The notes beneath the pieces are model-generated. The model was not told the DNA's origin and did no database searches. It saw only the letters and a list, made by a program, of their open reading frames with translations. DNA of 36,940 nucleotides from Planctomycetota bacterium (GTDB lineage: Bacteria; Planctomycetota; Phycisphaerae; WQYP01). This document shows positions 26,254 through 34,461 of this stretch, piece by piece (within the stretch, counting starts at the first letter, position 1; every line of letters starts with the position of its first letter). Location of the stretch: contig JAJYZF010000038.1 in the NCBI GenBank assembly GCA_021800165.1, positions 1-36,940 of the forward strand. The letters are read 5' to 3'. Both the position numbers and the translations under genes were made by a program.

Positions 26254-26526
26254 CGGAATGATGCGTGCCGCCGCCGCGCGGCCCAGGCCCGGCCAGGCCC
26301 CGGCCATCAGCAACACCCCGACGATGGTGGTTGTGCGCAGGGACCGGGCAAAAATAAATCCGCGCTTTACGGCGCTGAAGCTCAGTCTGAAATTGTGGCT
26401 GCCGGCAAGACCTGACGGGCGCGCATACCCCGCCCGTGGGTCTTTAAGCAGCCAGCAACGCAGCCGGCGGCCAAAAGAACCAGCCGGAAAGTATGAAGTT
26501 ATTTTTGCCGGATCCCTTAATCGCAT
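26248..26526 (-). CDS. Small hypothetical membrane protein, 92 aa, possibly truncated
   Basis: It begins 48 bp after the PA14 enzyme stop with AAAGGAG 11 nt before the ATG at 26526, so translation is plausible. There is one hydrophobic segment near residues 66-80 (TTTIVGVLLMAGAWPGLG) preceded by basic residues and followed by AAAARIIPK and the stop. The last 40 residues look like a signal peptide cut off right after its cleavage region, and the stop codon comes from a REP-like repeat. It may be a real small protein or the truncated start of a secreted-protein gene. No family recognised. Confidence 0.4.
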   Translation of the reverse strand: MRLRDPAKITSYFPAGSFGRRLRCWLLKDPRAGYARPSGLAGSHNFRLSFSAVKRGFIFARSLRTTTIVGVLLMAGAWPGLGRAAAARIIPK

Positions 26527-26574
26527 GGGCGGCCAAACTCCTTTCAGGCCGTCCTGCGCCGGCGACCAAGCCGC

Positions 26575-29500
26575 TCAGCGGCAGGTTACAGCCTCGATGG
26601 ATATGGCCCCACCCGCGTTACGCACGAGAATGCCATGATCGCCCGGCGTCAAGCGCACCGCAATCGGCAAAGCCTTGGCCAGGGCATTGGCCGCCAACTC
26701 CCGCCCATCCACAAATAAATCATACCGGCCGCTGCCGGAGGCCTGCACCTGCACGTGATAAACCCTCTGGTGCGGGCCGCGATTGCAGACTATCCAACTC
26801 AGCCAGACACCAGGGCGGCTTAGTTGAGCGGCGGGTTTCTGCCAGGTCCACTGGATGGCATTGGCCGCCGCCAGTGTGGCCGGCAGGGCAATGCCCGCAT
26901 TGGAAGCGGGCGGGACGGTATTGGAAAGATGAATGATGCTTTTCATCAACGGATAGCTGGCGGCATGGGTCAGGCCATGGGCGGGCCAATATTCGTACAC
27001 GCCCCAGGTGTTCAGGTAGCCCCCGCTGCGGGCAAAAATCCGGCCCGCCGCATTGTTGATGGTGGTGGCACCGGGCGCATGATACTTGGCAAACGTTTGA
27101 ATGGGCAGGGCACCGAAATCGCCGCCCAAAGACCAGCCGGCTTCGTAGGCCACCACGTGCAGGCCAAAGGCCGTCGGATACCGGGCCTGCGCCTTGAGTT
27201 GCCGGGCATAATTGTTCTGACCGATCTGGCCCAGGGCCTGGCCCGAGCCAAAGCCGCTGTTGATCAGGGCTTGCACGCTGGCAATCCGCAGGTGGTCAAA
27301 CACGGTGAACGTCTGTGGCGGTACTCCCGGCCGCTTTACACCTTGAATACGAATCACATGCGGCCCGGCCGTGGCGATATGAAACACGGCGCTGCCGTCG
27401 ATTCCCCGAAAGTCTGTGATCGGGCGGCCGAAACCACCCAGGCTCACTACGGGTCCAGTGCGGTCGCTGTCCTGCGCTGCGGGACTGGCGTTATGCCCAT
27501 CACAGAGGATCTTAAACGGGGCATAGCCCGGCCAGCCCGTGCCTGGTCCGGCGACATTGAACATCAAGGCATAATCGCCCGGCCGGGCGAAATTGACGGT
27601 TTGCTCCAAAGCGCCGCTGCCCCGGATAAACGCCGCCTGCGCACCCGCCAGCGGCTGGGGCAGATCGACTTTAGCCGACGGCGCTGGGGTGGTGGTATAG
27701 GTGAAATCCACCGGTCCGTACGCGTGGCCGGCCTGGGCCTTGAATTGCCGGACCCAGCGGCCTGGATCCGCCCCGTTGGCCGTGGCCACAACCGGGCCTA
27801 GCACCGAAACTCCCGGCCCGGTTTTCACCTGGGTGCCCGCGCCATGGATTTCAAACGGATGCCATGACCAGTATTGCACCGGCCGTTCCAGAATATCATA
27901 CGTCTGACCCGCATCCAGACGCAGCGGCGACTTGAGTGGGGTTGAAAAAACGCCGGAAAAACTTTCGGTGGGGCGCTGCTGCGGCAACTGCGCCTGGGCA
28001 AGCACCTGATGATTGGCCGCGTTAAACAACACCACCTCCACCGGCGGCATGGAACCGTTGATGTAGCCACCCAAGGCGTGAATATAGATGCTCTGATTTC
28101 CAACCTGAAAACGCATGCCCAGGGCTTGTTTCGTGTTGACCTTGCGGAGTTTTCCACCCGTATAACCGGCCACCGCGTGGCTGGCCCAGCGATACACGCC
28201 GGCGTCTTTGCTGAAGCGCCAAGCCGTGCCCGTGGGATCCTTCCGGATGGAATAGTCGGCCAACACCGGCTGCTCAAAGCCGGCATCGGCGAACCGGGTC
28301 TGATGCTGGATTCCCAATGGATTGCCCACGCCGTAATAAGTCGCGCCGCCGCCACCCCAAAGGTAATAGTTGACCGGATGGGGATGGGCGACATGGTGGC
28401 CGGTGCCGTTGTCAAAATAGCCGTCCAGAAAGTTCAGCGAAAACCACGCGGTAAGCTGGCCGTTGTTGTACTGGTCTTCCAGCAAGGGCCGAATCCGGGT
28501 GCCCATGGCCTGGTTGCCAAAAACACGGCGAAACACATTGCTGGCCACCACGGTCCGCCAGGCCTGCCACGTGCGGTAATTGCCGTGTCCATTGTAGTCA
28601 AATATTTTTGCGGCCGCGGAGTGTTGTTTTATCTCGCGCTCTGCGATGCGCGCGGCCTGAGCACTCGAACCAAAAGCCCAGTTCCAGATTTCATTGCCGA
28701 CTTCAAAATACACTTTGAGGTTGGGGTTCAGCGGCGGATACGCTGGATTCGGCCGCATGGCGGTGTACGGCTCCCGGCCATCGGATCCGTATTTAAGCAG
28801 CAGGGCCAGTTTCTTGAAATAAGCGCGGTTGGCGGCTACCGGCAGGGTCAGGTACAGATCTTTTCCGGTTTCATTGGCCAGCATCACCAGGTCTTCCCAA
28901 CATTCGCCGCCGTTGTTGTTTCCAAAAAACTTACCATGCGTGAAAAACGAGTCGGCCGGCACGGTGCGGTTCCGCCAACGGCCGGATTCGCGCACGTTGG
29001 CCTGCTCCAGCCAGCGGATGACGGTATAGTGCGAAAATGCCCGGCGTATCGGCCCATAAACGACGGTGCCGATCGCCTCGGATTTCTTGGCTCCCGGATA
29101 CAGCGGCATATATAGATGTACCTTGGTGATGCCGGTGCCGGTGGTGGCCGAGGCGCTGCGCCGCGTATTCTTAAAACCAAGAAAAAACATGCCGCGATTT
29201 CCCGCCACATTCATCCGGGCGGTGGTGGTATTCGTCGCCGCATCGTAGCCCATGCCCGAGGGAAGCACGCTTTTGAATTGCCTGGTCCCCACCACGAAAG
29301 TGCCGCTGACCAGCGCCAGGTTCACCCGGGCTTGCCCGTGGAATTGCAGGGTATAGGTGCCCGGTCCCCCATAAACAACCAACGTCGCGTCCGAAACCGG
29401 ATTGTTGAGATCATCCACCTTGCCCTTGTACCAGCGGCAGGCGCCGCGCACCGCATCCGCCCATACGTACTGCGACCAGGCCGACGCATTGATCCCCTGG

Positions 29501-30069
29501 GCCCGCAGCGGGCCTAAGATGTCGGCCGGCGAACCCACCCGGTTCCACAGCAGCCGACAATAGGCCGGACCCGACGTATGGCGGTAACGCAGAATCAGAC
29601 GGTACGGCCGGCCCGCCACCAACCGCACCGGCCGGCTGTGGGCCTTTCCGGGTTGTCGGCTGTCAATGAGGGTTTGCGGCCCGGCGGGTGCCGGCCCTTG
29701 AAGGCTCAGTACCGCGCCATCGTCGCACGCCACCGTAAAAATATACTTTCCGGTATAACCCGGCAGCACACGGCCGCTCCAGCGCACGGAAAAATTGTCG
29801 CGCGGGAAGTTGTGGTACTTGGGCGTATTGGATCCGCCGATGGGGCGGTAGCGGCCCCAGTTAAAATCAACGCGGTCGTCGTGCCGGGTGAACGCCGGCT
29901 GGCCGGCAAAATGCCCATTGGGAAAATAGCGGCCGGTGATGCCGGCGTTCATCAATCCGCCGTCCACTCCGGCCCGGACCACAGACCAGCACGGCGTTGC
30001 GACCGCCAGCATCAAAATCAGCGGTAACAGGCACCGCCGCAGGGTCCAATGCGCTTGACTAAAAATCAT
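26575..30069 (-). CDS. Secreted PA14-domain glycosidase-like protein, 1164 aa
   Basis: Paralog of 6774-11063 without its C-terminal fibronectin domain. The signal peptide is LLPLILMLAVATPCWS. PA14 spans about residues 38-185 (NAGITGRYFPNGHFAGQPAF, FSVRWSGRVLPGYTGKYIFT). The barrel has VMLANETGKDLYLTLPVA and VYFEVGNEIWN (Glu460, candidate acid/base) and VVAYEAGWSLGG (Glu976, candidate nucleophile). Roughly 350 residues of inserted beta-sandwich lie between, starting DAGFEQPVLADYS and including a carbohydrate-binding-like module (AFIRGSGALEQTVNFARPGD). AAGGAG sits 6 nt before the ATG at 30069. It lies 57 bp downstream of the secreted protein gene at 30127, with a REP copy between, so co-transcription from element B is likely. 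Substrate unknown. Confidence 0.8.
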   Translation of the reverse strand: MIFSQAHWTLRRCLLPLILMLAVATPCWSVVRAGVDGGLMNAGITGRYFPNGHFAGQPAFTRHDDRVDFNWGRYRPIGGSNTPKYHNFPRDNFSVRWSGRVLPGYTGKYIFTVACDDGAVLSLQGPAPAGPQTLIDSRQPGKAHSRPVRLVAGRPYRLILRYRHTSGPAYCRLLWNRVGSPADILGPLRAQGINASAWSQYVWADAVRGACRWYKGKVDDLNNPVSDATLVVYGGPGTYTLQFHGQARVNLALVSGTFVVGTRQFKSVLPSGMGYDAATNTTTARMNVAGNRGMFFLGFKNTRRSASATTGTGITKVHLYMPLYPGAKKSEAIGTVVYGPIRRAFSHYTVIRWLEQANVRESGRWRNRTVPADSFFTHGKFFGNNNGGECWEDLVMLANETGKDLYLTLPVAANRAYFKKLALLLKYGSDGREPYTAMRPNPAYPPLNPNLKVYFEVGNEIWNWAFGSSAQAARIAEREIKQHSAAAKIFDYNGHGNYRTWQAWRTVVASNVFRRVFGNQAMGTRIRPLLEDQYNNGQLTAWFSLNFLDGYFDNGTGHHVAHPHPVNYYLWGGGGATYYGVGNPLGIQHQTRFADAGFEQPVLADYSIRKDPTGTAWRFSKDAGVYRWASHAVAGYTGGKLRKVNTKQALGMRFQVGNQSIYIHALGGYINGSMPPVEVVLFNAANHQVLAQAQLPQQRPTESFSGVFSTPLKSPLRLDAGQTYDILERPVQYWSWHPFEIHGAGTQVKTGPGVSVLGPVVATANGADPGRWVRQFKAQAGHAYGPVDFTYTTTPAPSAKVDLPQPLAGAQAAFIRGSGALEQTVNFARPGDYALMFNVAGPGTGWPGYAPFKILCDGHNASPAAQDSDRTGPVVSLGGFGRPITDFRGIDGSAVFHIATAGPHVIRIQGVKRPGVPPQTFTVFDHLRIASVQALINSGFGSGQALGQIGQNNYARQLKAQARYPTAFGLHVVAYEAGWSLGGDFGALPIQTFAKYHAPGATTINNAAGRIFARSGGYLNTWGVYEYWPAHGLTHAASYPLMKSIIHLSNTVPPASNAGIALPATLAAANAIQWTWQKPAAQLSRPGVWLSWIVCNRGPHQRVYHVQVQASGSGRYDLFVDGRELAANALAKALPIAVRLTPGDHGILVRNAGGAISIEAVTCR

Positions 30070-30081
30070 GGTCTACTCCTT

Positions 30082-30107
30082 AAATAAAAGGGGTCAGGTA
30101 CCTTTTC
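30082..30107 (+). repeat. REP-like repeat, reversed orientation
   Basis: TAAAAGGGGTCAGGTACCTT occurs on the plus strand between the two genes, opposite to most copies in the window. Confidence 0.7.
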
Positions 30108-30126
30108 TTCCCCGTATCCTTTATCA

Positions 30127-31125
30127 TCAATGCACGCGCGCCGCGGAGGCTTGTACCTGTTGGGCGCGGCCGGTCAACGCTTTGAGTGTCGCCACATCTT
30201 TGGGAAAATCCGGAAATAGCCGCGTGAATCTGGCGATGGCTCTTTGCACCCGGGCGCAGGTGTCACGAATGTTCTCCAGCGTATCACGCTGGGCCGGGGT
30301 TACTCCCCGCCGCATCATCTGGCGGCCACTGCGCACTTTGCCATTTGCCTGGCGCTGGATGTTATTGACAGTGGCTTCCAGCGCGGTGAGGCCGGCGGTA
30401 ATCCGCGTCGCCAGGCGCGTGCTCACCGAGTCTACCGCGGCCAGGGCCGGTGCCTGACCGGGTTTGGCCGCTGCCGAGCCATCGGATCTGGAATTCGCCG
30501 CGGATTGTACATCCACCGCCACGCGCAGCGCCGGCAAGATGCCAAGTGTGGGGTTAAGCGATGTGGCACCCAAAGCCCGGATTATTCTGGGGTGCAGTGT
30601 TTTCCACTCTTGCCGGGCCAGGGCTTGCATGGCCTGCCGGCGTGAAGCCTTCGGCACGATGCCGATGCGCTTGACGATCAGGCGCTCACCCTGATGAATA
30701 CGGTGCATGTAAAAACCGCCGGTGCTGTGATCAATTAAATCGGCCATCGCCCGGCTTTGGCGGGCGTCCGGAATGGTTGGCGCTACTCTAGCCGCGGCAA
30801 GATAGCTGTCCCTGGCCTGGGAAAAATCGGAAAGCCGCAGGAGTGCTCTGGCCCGGACGCATTGGAGTTGGTAGCGGGTGAGATGTTTTTGTTTTAAGGC
30901 CCGGTCATTGAGGTTCAGCCATGCGGTCGCCTTTTCCAGGGCCTGATGGTTATGGTGCTGCCCCAGCCAGGTATTGAGTTGGTTCAGGGCGGGGGAGCCG
31001 GCCGCATGCGCTGCGCCGGCCAATGCCAAAACCCCACAGGCCAACGCGGTGAGGGCCCATCGGCGTGTTCCAACGATACTTCGCCGGGCTATACGTGCAA
31101 CTGGAGAGGTGGGTGTGGTCAACAT
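30127..31125 (-). CDS. Secreted TPR-like hypothetical protein, 332 aa
   Basis: The N-terminus is a signal peptide (WALTALACGVLALAGAAHAA). Residues 45-115 look helical and TPR-like (QALEKATAWLNLNDRALKQK, LLRLSDFSQARDSYLAAARV). The rest is Ala/Arg-rich and helical with a low-complexity linker (SAANSRSDGSAAAKPGQAPA). No enzyme motif is recognised. GGAG lies 8 nt before the ATG at 31125. It heads the probable operon that includes the PA14 enzyme at 26575-30069, and TTCGAA element B lies 164 bp upstream. It may serve as a periplasmic scaffold or adaptor, but that is a guess from context. Confidence 0.75.
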   Translation of the reverse strand: MLTTPTSPVARIARRSIVGTRRWALTALACGVLALAGAAHAAGSPALNQLNTWLGQHHNHQALEKATAWLNLNDRALKQKHLTRYQLQCVRARALLRLSDFSQARDSYLAAARVAPTIPDARQSRAMADLIDHSTGGFYMHRIHQGERLIVKRIGIVPKASRRQAMQALARQEWKTLHPRIIRALGATSLNPTLGILPALRVAVDVQSAANSRSDGSAAAKPGQAPALAAVDSVSTRLATRITAGLTALEATVNNIQRQANGKVRSGRQMMRRGVTPAQRDTLENIRDTCARVQRAIARFTRLFPDFPKDVATLKALTGRAQQVQASAARVH

Positions 31126-31289
31126 CGGTAATTCTCCTGAACAAGGTTCGCCTGCGGCCGGCTAAAACGGAAACACCGATTCCCGATCGTCCGTTTATTC
31201 TCTGCGGCGGCAGCGTAACTTTCGAAAAAGCCTCTGCCATCGCCATGGCGGTTGCTTGATCCGCGCAGCACATTGGCCTGCGCGGGCTT

Positions 31290-31355
31290 CATTTTCCACG
31301 ATCCGTCCGGTGTACGCAATAGTGATTGTGTTTGATTATTTTCATTGTGTTCGAA
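31290..31355 (-). promoter_or_regulatory. TTCGAA element B, upstream of the secreted protein/PA14 operon
   Basis: Read from 31355: TTCGAACACAATGAAAATAA, then a second ACACAAT 19 nt after the first, then CTATTG, then ACACCGGACGGATCGTGG. This is the clearest copy: the two half-sites are identical. It matches element A base for base over most of its length. Confidence 0.65.
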
Positions 31356-31364
31356 AAGTTTCCG

Positions 31365-31390
31365 AAAAAAAGGTACCTGACCCCTTTATT
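31365..31390 (-). repeat. REP-like repeat after the isomerase gene
   Basis: AAAAAAAGGTACCTGACCCC begins 10 bp beyond TTCGAA element B and ends 2 bp from the isomerase TGA stop. Confidence 0.7.
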
Positions 31391-31392
31391 CT

Positions 31393-32175
31393 TCACAGCA
31401 CCGTTTTCAGAAACGCCCTGCTGATTTTAGCCGACTCCAACGCCGGCCTCGGCGGGTCGTCGCGTTCCACGACCAGCGGACCCCCGTACTCGATCTGCCG
31501 CAGAGTCGCGACGATCGCGGCGAAATTCAGGCCCGCGGAACCCCGCCCCGGCTCCATGAACTTGTTTGTGCCAGGATCCCAGTCCTTCAAATGCACGTGC
31601 TTGATCTTCCGGGGGTACTTGAGCATTAACGCAATCGGATCGCTGCGCACGGCGATCAGATGGCCGGTGTCCACCAGCAAATCCAACTCCGGCATAAAAG
31701 CCAGCAGTCGTTCAACCTCTGCCTGGGTCTCCACCATGCAGCCGCAATGGGGGTGAAACGCCAGCGTCTGGCGGTACTGTTTTCCATACTCGGCGGCGCT
31801 GCGCAGATTCTGGGCGAAGAGCTTATAATCGCTGTCAAACATGGCCCGGAAAGGCCGCCCTAGAAACCCTCCGCATACCGCGAGCATGTTCACGCCCATG
31901 GCCGCGGCATAATCCAGTGCCCGACGATATTCCTGCGTGTTCGGCGGCCAAGGGTTGGCGGTAACGTGGATGCCCCAAGCCACGACCTTCAATCCATGGT
32001 CGGCGATTTTTTTGGCCATCGCCTCGGCCGGGCCCAGTGTCTCCGCGTCGCCACCCATCTCGATAGCGTCGTAGCCGGCTTCCTTCACCTCGCTTAGAAA
32101 GCGATCCATATCCCACGCTATACCGTGCTCCTTCCAGTAGCCCGTCCAAGTCATCTGATGATGTCCGAGTTGCAT
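31393..32175 (-). CDS. Sugar phosphate isomerase/epimerase-like TIM barrel protein, 260 aa
   Basis: Member of the xylose isomerase-like TIM barrel (AP_endonuc_2) superfamily that includes inosose dehydratase and sugar epimerases. Visible features are EVKEAGYDAIEMGGD, TLAFHPHCGCMVET, LDLLVDTGHLIAV and KIKHVHLKDWDP, which contain the Glu, His and Asp residues that usually bind the metal, plus a late VVERDD. It is cytoplasmic, with no signal peptide. Start 32175 (MQLGHHQMTWTGYW) has GAGGA 8 nt upstream; an 85-residue N-terminal extension is possible in frame but unlike the family. It is divergent from a Gfo/Idh/MocA oxidoreductase, a pairing common in inositol and keto-sugar catabolism. Exact reaction unknown. 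Confidence 0.87.
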   Translation of the reverse strand: MQLGHHQMTWTGYWKEHGIAWDMDRFLSEVKEAGYDAIEMGGDAETLGPAEAMAKKIADHGLKVVAWGIHVTANPWPPNTQEYRRALDYAAAMGVNMLAVCGGFLGRPFRAMFDSDYKLFAQNLRSAAEYGKQYRQTLAFHPHCGCMVETQAEVERLLAFMPELDLLVDTGHLIAVRSDPIALMLKYPRKIKHVHLKDWDPGTNKFMEPGRGSAGLNFAAIVATLRQIEYGGPLVVERDDPPRPALESAKISRAFLKTVL

Positions 32176-32402
32176 ACGTATTTCCTCACGTTTAGCGGCA
32201 TCGCCGCGGGTCTTCACCATTGCGTCCGGCTCGTGCCGGCTGACTTCCCGCCGTCGGTCGCCGGTTTGGGCCTCATGTTTGCCCAACCGGATTTTTGCTT
32301 CCCGCATGGGCCAGCACGGCCTTGGCCCGATCCACTCCGGGCGGCGATATATAACCCATCGCCGGTGTCTTGGCGACTCTTGGGCCGATTCCATGGACCA
32401 TA

Positions 32403-32468
32403 TTCGAACAAAATCAACAAAAACGGACACAATAAATGTTGCGTTGCCAGGGCAGGTCGTGGATCATA
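32403..32468 (+). promoter_or_regulatory. TTCGAA element E, upstream of the oxidoreductase
   Basis: On the plus strand: TTCGAACAAAATCAACAAAA, ACACAAT at the same offset as elements A and B, TGTTGC in place of CTATTG, then CAGGTCGTGGATCAT. It lies 194 bp before the oxidoreductase start. The remaining 194 bp contain no gene and only a weak, mismatched hairpin near 32617-32642. Confidence 0.55.
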
Positions 32469-32662
32469 CAGGCGGTTACAGGCTCCGCTTTGAGTTGCCC
32501 GCCTGACCGGTCTTGCGGCTCGGGCCACCGCCGCACCCTGCCTGCAAGGCCTTGGACGAACGCGACGAAATAACGCGGGCCACACTTGCGGGCCACCGGC
32601 GGTACGTTGACGCTTGGTGTGGCGGGTGGCAAACCGCCCACGAAAAAAAAGGGGTTCACCAC

Positions 32663-33643
32663 ATGATTCGCCTTGGTATTGTTGGGGCTGGCCAAAACGC
32701 CACCGAGCACGCCCGTTATTTTGCCGCCTGTCCGCGCGCCAAAATTATCGCCGTAGCCGACCCGGTGGAGACCGCATGCACGCGGCTGGCCCGCGAGGTT
32801 GGTGCCCGTGCGGTACCACAAATGGCCGATCTGCTCGGCGCAGTCGACGCCGTGGTCATATCTTCGCCCAACGTCTTTCACAAAGAACAGTGTGTTGAGG
32901 CTTGCGCTGCGGGTGTGCACGTTTTCTGTGAAAAGCCCGTGGGCCTCTGTGGCGACGATGCCCGGGTGATGGCCGACGCCGCCGCCAAAGCCAGAATCAA
33001 ATCCATGGTCGGCTTTGTGGTATGGATTTCCCCCGAGATACAGACGATGCAGCGGCTGGTTGAGGCCGGCGAGATCGGCGATATCGTGTCGCTCTGGTCG
33101 CGGCGACTGATGTACAGCGATCCGGCCAAAACTTCCGGTTGGCGCAAAGATCCCGCTCAATCCGGTGGCCTGCTGCTGGAAGTCAATGTTCACGAGTTGG
33201 ACTGGCTGATGAAAATCGGCGGAGAAGTCGATAGCGTGTATGCCCGGATGAAGGCCCAGACCGACCGCCATCCGCTGGCCAACGACCATCTCTGGGTGAC
33301 CCTGAATTTCGCCCGCGGCGCGACGGGATTGCACGAAGGGAGTTGGCTTAGCGCCATGCCCAATTTCTTCCGCGGACTCCACGGGACCAAAGGCGGGGTC
33401 CAGACCGGCGAATGGGGCTGTGCACCAATCTATTTCAGCCGTCTGCGTGAGCAGCGACGGGAAATTCCAGTGGCCCCCGCCATCGATTTACGCGCCCACT
33501 TTCTCGACTGTATTGAACACAATGCGACACCGCATTATGACCTGCGTTGGGGCGAAAAGGTGATGCGCGTCGTCGACGCCTGTTTCCAATCCGCGCACAC
33601 CAATGCCGTCGTTAAGGTTCTCGCCGCCGGCACCAAGCCGTGA
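32663..33643 (+). CDS. Gfo/Idh/MocA-family oxidoreductase, 326 aa
   Basis: NAD(P)-dependent sugar or inositol dehydrogenase-like protein. The Rossmann motif is at the N-terminus (MIRLGIVGAGQNATEHARYF), the family's EKP motif is in VHVFCEKPVGLCGDDARVM, and the C-terminal domain begins near GGLLLEVNVHELDWLMKIGG, where the conserved His-x-x-Asp of the family lies (HELD). Length is typical. Start 32663 is preceded by AAGGGG about 10 nt upstream; a longer frame from 32513 adds 50 non-family residues. Divergent from the isomerase, with TTCGAA element E upstream. The two probably act in succession on a sugar released by the secreted enzymes. Confidence 0.9.
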   Translation: MIRLGIVGAGQNATEHARYFAACPRAKIIAVADPVETACTRLAREVGARAVPQMADLLGAVDAVVISSPNVFHKEQCVEACAAGVHVFCEKPVGLCGDDARVMADAAAKARIKSMVGFVVWISPEIQTMQRLVEAGEIGDIVSLWSRRLMYSDPAKTSGWRKDPAQSGGLLLEVNVHELDWLMKIGGEVDSVYARMKAQTDRHPLANDHLWVTLNFARGATGLHEGSWLSAMPNFFRGLHGTKGGVQTGEWGCAPIYFSRLREQRREIPVAPAIDLRAHFLDCIEHNATPHYDLRWGEKVMRVVDACFQSAHTNAVVKVLAAGTKP

Positions 33644-33684
33644 TCGGCCCAACCCTGAACCCTCTCGTCGGCGCTGCCCGTCGC

Positions 33685-34338
33685 TCATCCAGAGATCTGA
33701 TTCCGCCCTCGGCGAATCAGCAACCCCAACCCGCCCACGGCCAGCAAGGCCAAGGTTGTCGGTTCGGGGGCGACTGTGGGCGTAAGCAGGAATGCCTCGG
33801 TCTGACCCGCAGCGTTGGTGCCAGACCCTACGATGTCGCCGTACGTGTTGATGGCGTTGGCTGAGTTAAGCGTCCATCCAGAACTGCTGCTGATAAGGTT
33901 ATTGAGATCGGTCATAACCCCGCTGCTATAGAGAAAGGCGTGGTAAGCGGTGTTGCCGGTGATTCGGGAACCGCCCACCACTTGACCGGAGTTGTTGATG
34001 CCGAAGGCGTAGCTTGCGCTCCCCCCCAGCGTGCCCAGGTCCTTCATCACCCCTCCGCTATAGAGGAAGGGATGGATGGCGGTGTTGCCGGTAATTTGGG
34101 AATAGCCCACCACCTGGCCGGAGTTGTTGAGTAAGCGTCCGGCGATGTGCATGGGTGGGGCGCAGGTCGTTGCGGCGTGGGGTGGGCTTGCGGCTAGCGT
34201 GGGCCGCGTCGAGCTTGTGCGACGGCGGCATTGCTGGCCTCGGCCTTGGCTCGCCGGGGTTTTTCGTGCGTATCACTGTGGCGGTCGGGCCGAAACCCCG
34301 ATGGCCATCAGGACCGCGTGCAGCGTCTTGGTTTTCAT
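33685..34338 (-). pseudogene. Broken HAF-repeat PEP-CTERM protein gene
   Basis: The 3' part (33685-34152) encodes HAF-family extracellular repeats (NNSGQVVGYSQITGNTAIHP, DLGTLGGSASYAFGINNSGQ, ITGNTAYHAFLYSSGVMTDL) and a PEP-CTERM tail, PEPTTLALLAVGGLGLLIRR, different from the other PEP-CTERM tails here. It starts in the middle of a repeat. Upstream, an ATG at 34338 begins a signal-peptide-like MKTKTLHAVLMAIGVSA in another frame that stops after 21 codons; about 150 bp of sequence without repeat similarity joins the two. Intact relatives have a signal peptide running straight into several repeats. An IS66 element starts about 120 bp further on, so a rearrangement associated with it is plausible. 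Alternatively a short protein starting at 34152 is made. Confidence 0.55.
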
Positions 34339-34461
34339 TTTTGAGATGGGAATTGTTATGAGAACATCGTCTTGGTTGGCGAGCCGATGTACGACCACCC
34401 ATGTTGGGACCGCCGACCACGCCTGGTGCGTAGCCGCCGCGTGCCGCCATGCGCCCGGTGG

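Noticed and set aside
32176-32430. 85-residue N-terminal extension of the isomerase
   Set aside because: It would run into the TTCGAA element region, has no family similarity, and a good ribosome-binding site precedes the ATG at 32175.
34058-34450. 130-residue protein upstream of the HAF remnant
   Set aside because: It is rich in Arg/Pro/His without a domain and crosses both the signal-peptide frame and the HAF-repeat frame; it is probably a shadow created by the broken gene.
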